Assembly: GCA_007125415.1 (NCBI GenBank)
Contig: SLDH01000311.1
Location: 1 to 10,656 of the forward strand
Reading direction: 5' to 3'
DNA: 10,656 nucleotides
Origin: Roseovarius sp.
GTDB taxonomy: Bacteria; Pseudomonadota; Alphaproteobacteria; Rhodobacterales; Rhodobacteraceae
Shown: one piece after another, positions 6,018 through 10,656 of the stretch
How positions within the stretch are numbered: the stretch's first letter is position 1
How the letters are laid out: every line of letters starts with the position of its first letter
Notes under the pieces: generated by a model
Told to the model about the DNA's origin: nothing
Databases searched by the model: none
Seen by the model: the letters and a program-made list of their open reading frames with translations, nothing else
Position numbers and translations under genes: made by a program

Positions 6018-8949
6018 GCCCGCCACCACCCCGCGCCTCTTCGGCCTCGCACCGGGCGTGGATTTTCCGCAGGCATTGATCGACGGGTTGCGCGCACGCC
6101 TTGAGGGCGCACCACCGGACGCGATGGCGCGGGTGCAGTTGATCGTGAACACAAGGCGCATGGCACGGCGAATCCGAACTCTTTTCGATACCGGTCCGCC
6201 CACCCTGCTCCCGCGGATCAGCCTGCTTACAGATCTGGGCGAAGCATGGAGCCTCGGTGATATCCCGCCCGCCGTATCGCCGCTGCGCAGGCGGCTGGAG
6301 CTCACCCGGCTGATTGCAGCGCTGCTCGACGCACAGCCTGACCTTGCGCCGCGCAACGCGCTCTATGATCTGGCCGACAGCCTTGCGCTGCTGATGGACG
6401 AAATGCAGGGCGAAGGGGTGAAGCCAGACGTGATCGAGGCGCTGGATATCACGGATCAATCCGGCCATTGGGCGCGAATAAAGGTATTTTTGGGCATAAT
6501 CAGTATCTTTTTCAACAAAACAAATCATACGCCCGATCCCGAGGAACGCCAGCGCATGGTGATCGAGGCGCTGATCGAACAATGGGAAACCTCTCCCCCT
6601 GATTACCCGGTCATCATCGCCGGCTCCACCGGATCGCGCGGGGCGACACAGCGCCTCATGCGCGCGGTGGCGAACCTGCCGCAAGGAGCGGTGGTCTTGC
6701 CTGGGTTTGACCACGTCATGCCCGCACATGTCTGGCAGACGATGAGCGATGCGATGCACGCGGAAGATCACCCGCAATATCGCTTCCATGATCTGTTGGA
6801 AAAGCTGGGCTTGAGCGCCTCGAATGTAGCCCCCTGGACGCAGGCAATGCCACCCAACCCTGCGCGCAATCGTCTGATCTCGCTCAGCCTGCGCCCGGCG
6901 CCGGTCACGGATCAATGGCTCAGAGACGGGCCAGAGTTGGGAAATCTGGGCCCGGCGCTCGAAGATGTGACCATGGTGGAGGCACCGTCGGCACGAACTG
7001 AGGCGCTGGCCATTTCTCTTCGCTTGCGACAGGCTGCGGAGAAAGGTGAAACCGCCGCGCTCATCACACCGGACCGGACGTTGACCCGGCAGGTCGCGGC
7101 GGCGCTGGATCGATGGGGCATTCTACCCGATGACAGCGCCGGGCTACCGCTGCATCTGTCGCCGTCGGGGCGATTTCTGCGTCATGTCGCGGCGCTGCAT
7201 GGCGAGGCGCTGACGGCCGGCACCCTGCTGACACTGCTCAAGCATCCGCTGACCCATACAGGCGGAGGTCGCAACGCGCATTTGCGCCTGACCCGTGAAC
7301 TTGAGTTGCATCTTCGCCGCCATGGCCCGCCCTATCCGGAATCTGCCGATTTCCTGAAATGGGCCGATGGACACAAGGATCCGATGGCACATATCTGGGC
7401 CCGGTGGCTGGGTGAGTGCTTTTGCAACAGGACGGCCAAGGATGATATGCCACTGGCCGATCGGGTTGCCGCGCATCTTGATCTGGCCGAGCGGATCGCG
7501 CAGGGCTGCCGGGCAGAGGGAGAAAGTGCGCTCTGGAAGGAAGCCGCCGGGCGCAAGGCAGCTGAAGTGATTGCGTCACTGCGCCTTGAATCCCCGCATG
7601 GTGGGCAGATCGGCGCGCGCGACTACGACAGCCTCTTTCTCGCGGTGCTGTCGCGGCATGAGGTGCGAAATCCTGACACACCGCATCCGAACATCCTGAT
7701 CTGGGGCACGCTTGAGGCACGGGTACAGGGCGCCGATCTGCTTATACTCGCGGGTTTGAATGAAGGCACATGGCCCGGTACACCAGAGCCTGATCCGTGG
7801 CTGAACCGCGCATTGCGTCATCAGGCCGGGCTTTTGTTGCCCGAACGGCGGATCGGCCTGTCGGCCCATGATTTTCAACAGGCAGCCGCCGCGAAGGAGA
7901 TCTGGCTGAGCCGCGCAATCCGCTCGGATGATGCGGAAACGGTTGCCTCCCGTTGGCTGAACCGGCTGACAAACCTGCTCAATGGTCTGCCCGAACAGGG
8001 AGGTCAGACAGCGCTTAAGGCCTGCCGCAGCCGCGGGGCCGATTGGCTTGCCCTGGCCCGCACCTTGGAGACACCTGATCCGATCGCGCCGGCGAAACGC
8101 CCCGCGCCAAGGCCACCGGCAGATGCCCGGCCAATGCGCCTTTCGGTTACCGAGATCAAGCGGCTCATCCGTGATCCCTATGCGATTTACGCCAAGCACG
8201 TCCTGGGCCTTCGCCCGCTCGACCCGTTGATGCAGATGCCTGATGCGTTGCTGAGGGGCATTGTCCTGCATGACGTTCTGGAGAGCTTCATTCGCAAGAC
8301 AGTTGGTGCGCCAGAGGACTGCACCACAGGTGGACTGATGAAGATAGCAGAGACTGTTCTCTCCGAAAACGTCCCATGGGCCGAGGCCCGTGCGACCTGG
8401 CTCGCGCGGTTGGAACGGGTTGCCGACTGGTTCGTGACCCAAGAGATCGCACGCCAGTCCGAGGCAACGCCGACCGCCTTCGAGGAGCGCGGCGAGACCA
8501 GACTGCTCAATGGTCGCTTCACCCTGAGCGCCAAGGCCGATCGCATCGATCTGGATGCAAACGGTCAGTTGCATATCTACGACTACAAGACGGGCGCGCC
8601 GCCCAGCACGGCCGAGCAAACCTATTTTGACAAGCAACTGCTTCTCGAAGCCGCCATTGCCGAGCGGTCCGGTTTCGGCAAGCTGGGGCCTGCGCCTGTC
8701 GCGCGTGCCGTTTTCATCGGGCTGGGATCGGGAGGCAGAGAGGTCAGCGCGCCGCTGTCCGAGGAAACGCCCGAAGCCGTTTGGGCTGCATTCGAGACGC
8801 TTATTGCGGCCTATGCCGATCCGGCCACCGGCTACACGGCGCGGCGCGCCATGCATTCCAAACGCGATTATGGCGAATATGACCAATTGGCCCGCTTTGG
8901 CGAATGGGACATCACCGATGATCCCGACGCGGCAGAGGTGGGCGGATGA
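6010..8949 (+). CDS. addB: AddB, nuclease subunit of the AddAB double-strand break repair complex
   Basis: AddB partners with AddA to unwind and resect double-strand ends and load RecA, the RecBCD counterpart in alphaproteobacteria. The 979-residue protein is of the alphaproteobacterial type: the N-terminus (PRLFGLAPGVDFPQALIDGL) lacks a Walker A loop, so this subunit is not expected to be an active helicase. AGSTGSRG (204-211) and AGLNEGTWP (581-589) lie in the inactivated helicase-like core. The C-terminal RecB-type nuclease is intact: GIVLHDVLE (750-758, His754), AKADRID (841-847, Asp844) and DYKTG (858-862, Asp858 and Lys860). No cysteine cluster follows the DYK motif, so the iron-sulfur staple of Bacillus AddB is absent. 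It overlaps murU by eight bases and addA by four. A local A/T-rich stretch (6476-6530) is in frame and does not break the protein. Confidence 0.95.
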   Translation: MFEPATTPRLFGLAPGVDFPQALIDGLRARLEGAPPDAMARVQLIVNTRRMARRIRTLFDTGPPTLLPRISLLTDLGEAWSLGDIPPAVSPLRRRLELTRLIAALLDAQPDLAPRNALYDLADSLALLMDEMQGEGVKPDVIEALDITDQSGHWARIKVFLGIISIFFNKTNHTPDPEERQRMVIEALIEQWETSPPDYPVIIAGSTGSRGATQRLMRAVANLPQGAVVLPGFDHVMPAHVWQTMSDAMHAEDHPQYRFHDLLEKLGLSASNVAPWTQAMPPNPARNRLISLSLRPAPVTDQWLRDGPELGNLGPALEDVTMVEAPSARTEALAISLRLRQAAEKGETAALITPDRTLTRQVAAALDRWGILPDDSAGLPLHLSPSGRFLRHVAALHGEALTAGTLLTLLKHPLTHTGGGRNAHLRLTRELELHLRRHGPPYPESADFLKWADGHKDPMAHIWARWLGECFCNRTAKDDMPLADRVAAHLDLAERIAQGCRAEGESALWKEAAGRKAAEVIASLRLESPHGGQIGARDYDSLFLAVLSRHEVRNPDTPHPNILIWGTLEARVQGADLLILAGLNEGTWPGTPEPDPWLNRALRHQAGLLLPERRIGLSAHDFQQAAAAKEIWLSRAIRSDDAETVASRWLNRLTNLLNGLPEQGGQTALKACRSRGADWLALARTLETPDPIAPAKRPAPRPPADARPMRLSVTEIKRLIRDPYAIYAKHVLGLRPLDPLMQMPDALLRGIVLHDVLESFIRKTVGAPEDCTTGGLMKIAETVLSENVPWAEARATWLARLERVADWFVTQEIARQSEATPTAFEERGETRLLNGRFTLSAKADRIDLDANGQLHIYDYKTGAPPSTAEQTYFDKQLLLEAAIAERSGFGKLGPAPVARAVFIGLGSGGREVSAPLSEETPEAVWAAFETLIAAYADPATGYTARRAMHSKRDYGEYDQLARFGEWDITDDPDAAEVGG
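8934..8938 (+). promoter_or_regulatory. Ribosome binding site of addA
   Basis: AGAGG within the end of addB, seven bases before the ATG at 8946. A second in-frame ATG at 8949 would be ten bases away, so the first is favoured. Confidence 0.5.
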
Positions 8950-10656
8950 TGCGCGACGCCGCCAGCCAGGCTCAGGTGGATGCCGCGCAACCACACCGCT
9001 CGACCTGGCTGTCGGCAAATGCCGGCTCGGGCAAGACGCGGGTGCTGACCGACAGGGTGGCGCGGCTGTTGTTGAGGGGTGAGAATCCGCAGAACATCCT
9101 TTGCCTCACTTACACCAAGGCTGCGGCCAGCGAGATGCAGAACCGGCTTTTCCAGCGTCTTGGCGCATGGGCAATGCTGGAAGATGAGGCGCTTTCGGCT
9201 GAATTGAAGTCTCTCGGGGTCGAAGGGGAAACCAAACCTGACGATCTCCGCCACGCACGTCGGCTCTTTGCCCAGGCTATCGAGACACCCGGCGGATTGA
9301 AGATTCAGACAATCCATTCCTTCTGCGCAGCACTGTTGCGCCGCTTTCCTTTGGAGGCGGGCGTAACTCCACAGTTCAGAGAGATGGACGAGCGCGCAGC
9401 GGCCCTCTTGCGCACAGAGATCGTCGAAGAGATTGCGGCTGGTGCCGATGCGCACTGTCTCTACCGCGTTGCACGAGCCTATTCCGGCGAGGATTTCGAA
9501 GGGCTGACGGGCGAAATCGTGCGCCACAGATCGAATTTTTCCGAACCGCTCACCGACGCCACGCTCACATCGATCTTCGGGTATCCACCGGATCTGACGT
9601 TTGACGATCTGACTCGTCGGGTTTTCCTCGGCGGTGAGGACGCGCTTTTCGAAAGGCTTATTCCGGCGCTGCGCGCCAGCGGGCCAAACGATCAGAAAGC
9701 CGCAGGCAAGCTCTCGGCGCTTGGCGCGCTTGATGCCAGCGCGCTGCCCGTTCTCGAAGGGGTCTTGCTTTACGGTGCCGGCGCCAAAGCGGCCTTTGGC
9801 GCAAAGATCGGGTCTTTTCCCACGAAACCATGCCAGAAGAACCTGCCCGACATCATGCCCCAACTCGACGCGCTGATGCTGCGGGTGGAAGAAGCGCGGG
9901 CGGCTCGCCTGGCGGTTCAGGCCATGGAGCGCACCCGCGCCCTGCATGACTTCGCCCAGATCTTCCTGAAAAGGTACATGATGGCGAAACAGACACGCGG
10001 CCTGCTCGATTTCGATGATCTGATCCTGCATGCGCGCGATCTGCTCACCGATGCGCGTGTCGCGGATTGGGTGCTGTTCCGGCTCGATGGCGGGATCGAC
10101 CATATCCTGGTCGATGAGGCGCAGGATACAAGTCCGGTGCAATGGCAGGTGATCGAGCGGCTGGCCTGCGAGTTCACGAGTGGTGAAGGAGCGCGCGCCG
10201 AGGTGTCGCGCACGATCTTTGTCGTGGGCGACAAGAAGCAGTCGATCTATTCCTTCCAGGGTGCAGACCCGAAAGAGTTCGACCGGATGCAGCAGGAATT
10301 CGCCGAGCGCCTCGACACGGGAAATTCGCCGCTCAACACAATGGAACTGGCCTATTCCTTCCGGTCGTCACCGGCGATCCTGCGTCTGGTCGATCATACG
10401 TTCTCAAGGGCGGAAAAGAGCGGTTTTGTGCCGGAACAGTCTCACAAAGCCTTCAAGGCAGACATGCCCGGCCGGGTCGATCTTTTGCCGGTGGTTCCGA
10501 AACCGGAGAAAGAAGAGCAACCAAGCTGGTTCACCCCTGTGGATATGAAGGCCACAAACGATCCCTCGGTCATTCTTGCGCGGCGGATTGCGCAGGAGAT
10601 CAAGCATCTGATCGACACGGCGCATCCGATGCCCCACCAACCCGAGCAGGGCGGAC
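8946..10656 (+). CDS. addA: AddA helicase subunit (partial, cut by the window edge)
   Basis: AddA is the UvrD/Rep-type superfamily 1A helicase-nuclease of the AddAB complex. The reading frame stays open for 570 codons to the right edge, about half the usual length of just over 1,100 residues. Motifs appear in order: Walker A ANAGSGKT (24-31, Lys30), motif Ia TYTKAAASEM (55-64), IQTIHSFC (120-127), Walker B DEAQD (390-394), motif III VVGDKKQSIYSFQGADP (426-442) and motif IV AYSFRSS (469-475). The remaining helicase motifs and the expected C-terminal RecB-type nuclease lie outside the window. The start ATG overlaps the addB stop as ATGA, a typical coupled junction. In many relatives trxA follows addA, which cannot be checked here. 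No frameshift is seen. Confidence 0.96.
   Translation, partial: MMRDAASQAQVDAAQPHRSTWLSANAGSGKTRVLTDRVARLLLRGENPQNILCLTYTKAAASEMQNRLFQRLGAWAMLEDEALSAELKSLGVEGETKPDDLRHARRLFAQAIETPGGLKIQTIHSFCAALLRRFPLEAGVTPQFREMDERAAALLRTEIVEEIAAGADAHCLYRVARAYSGEDFEGLTGEIVRHRSNFSEPLTDATLTSIFGYPPDLTFDDLTRRVFLGGEDALFERLIPALRASGPNDQKAAGKLSALGALDASALPVLEGVLLYGAGAKAAFGAKIGSFPTKPCQKNLPDIMPQLDALMLRVEEARAARLAVQAMERTRALHDFAQIFLKRYMMAKQTRGLLDFDDLILHARDLLTDARVADWVLFRLDGGIDHILVDEAQDTSPVQWQVIERLACEFTSGEGARAEVSRTIFVVGDKKQSIYSFQGADPKEFDRMQQEFAERLDTGNSPLNTMELAYSFRSSPAILRLVDHTFSRAEKSGFVPEQSHKAFKADMPGRVDLLPVVPKPEKEEQPSWFTPVDMKATNDPSVILARRIAQEIKHLIDTAHPMPHQPEQGG

Noticed and set aside
5884..6915. Minus-strand open frames opposite the murU end and addB start
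   Set aside because: They overlap two real coding genes antisense, with no recognisable motif or start signal.
7576..9018. Long minus-strand open frame (480 codons) opposite addB
   Set aside because: It lies opposite the nuclease end of a clearly real addB, its sequence has the Arg/Gly/Gln-rich look of a GC-driven shadow, and I recognise no domain or ribosome site.
8868..10142. Long minus-strand open frame (424 codons) opposite addA
   Set aside because: It is opposite all the N-terminal helicase motifs of addA, which are intact. The frame is a by-product of codon bias and resembles no family.

Overview
The window looks like ordinary core chromosome from an alphaproteobacterium of the Rhodobacterales (Roseobacter/Rhodobacter group). 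The reasons are a divergent SenC/PrrC and RegB pair, a kinase-less PAS protein of the DivL type directly behind regB, then tsaE, an AmgK/MurU cell-wall recycling pair, and the alphaproteobacterial forms of AddB and AddA. GC content is high throughout. Proteins are full length and undamaged, and I see no mobile element, CRISPR array, RNA gene or phage gene.

Layout. On the minus strand, 67-702 encodes a membrane-anchored SCO-type copper chaperone (SenC/PrrC). A 118-base divergent control region (703-820) separates it from regB on the plus strand (821-2215), a six-helix redox-sensing histidine kinase that keeps the quinone-site, H-box and redox-cysteine motifs. In relatives regA lies behind senC, so it is probably just left of base 1, but it is not visible here. 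Next is an 84-base gap (2216-2299) holding a textbook CtrA box, followed by the membrane-anchored multi-PAS protein (2300-3814).

From 3855 to the right edge, five genes are packed with every junction overlapping: tsaE (tRNA t6A synthesis ATPase), amgK and murU (MurNAc salvage to UDP-MurNAc), addB and addA (double-strand break resection helicase-nuclease). AddA runs off the right edge after 570 codons. The short overlaps suggest one translationally coupled mRNA.

How the genes work together. The left part is redox and respiration control: RegB senses the quinone pool and thiol state, and SenC supplies copper to cytochrome oxidase. The middle gene probably feeds the CckA-ChpT-CtrA phosphorelay, which in this order governs motility, gene transfer agent production and cell-cycle-linked traits; the CtrA box before it suggests feedback. 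The right part is housekeeping. The most notable observation is the CtrA site in front of the kinase-less DivL-like gene. I see no clearly undescribed system.
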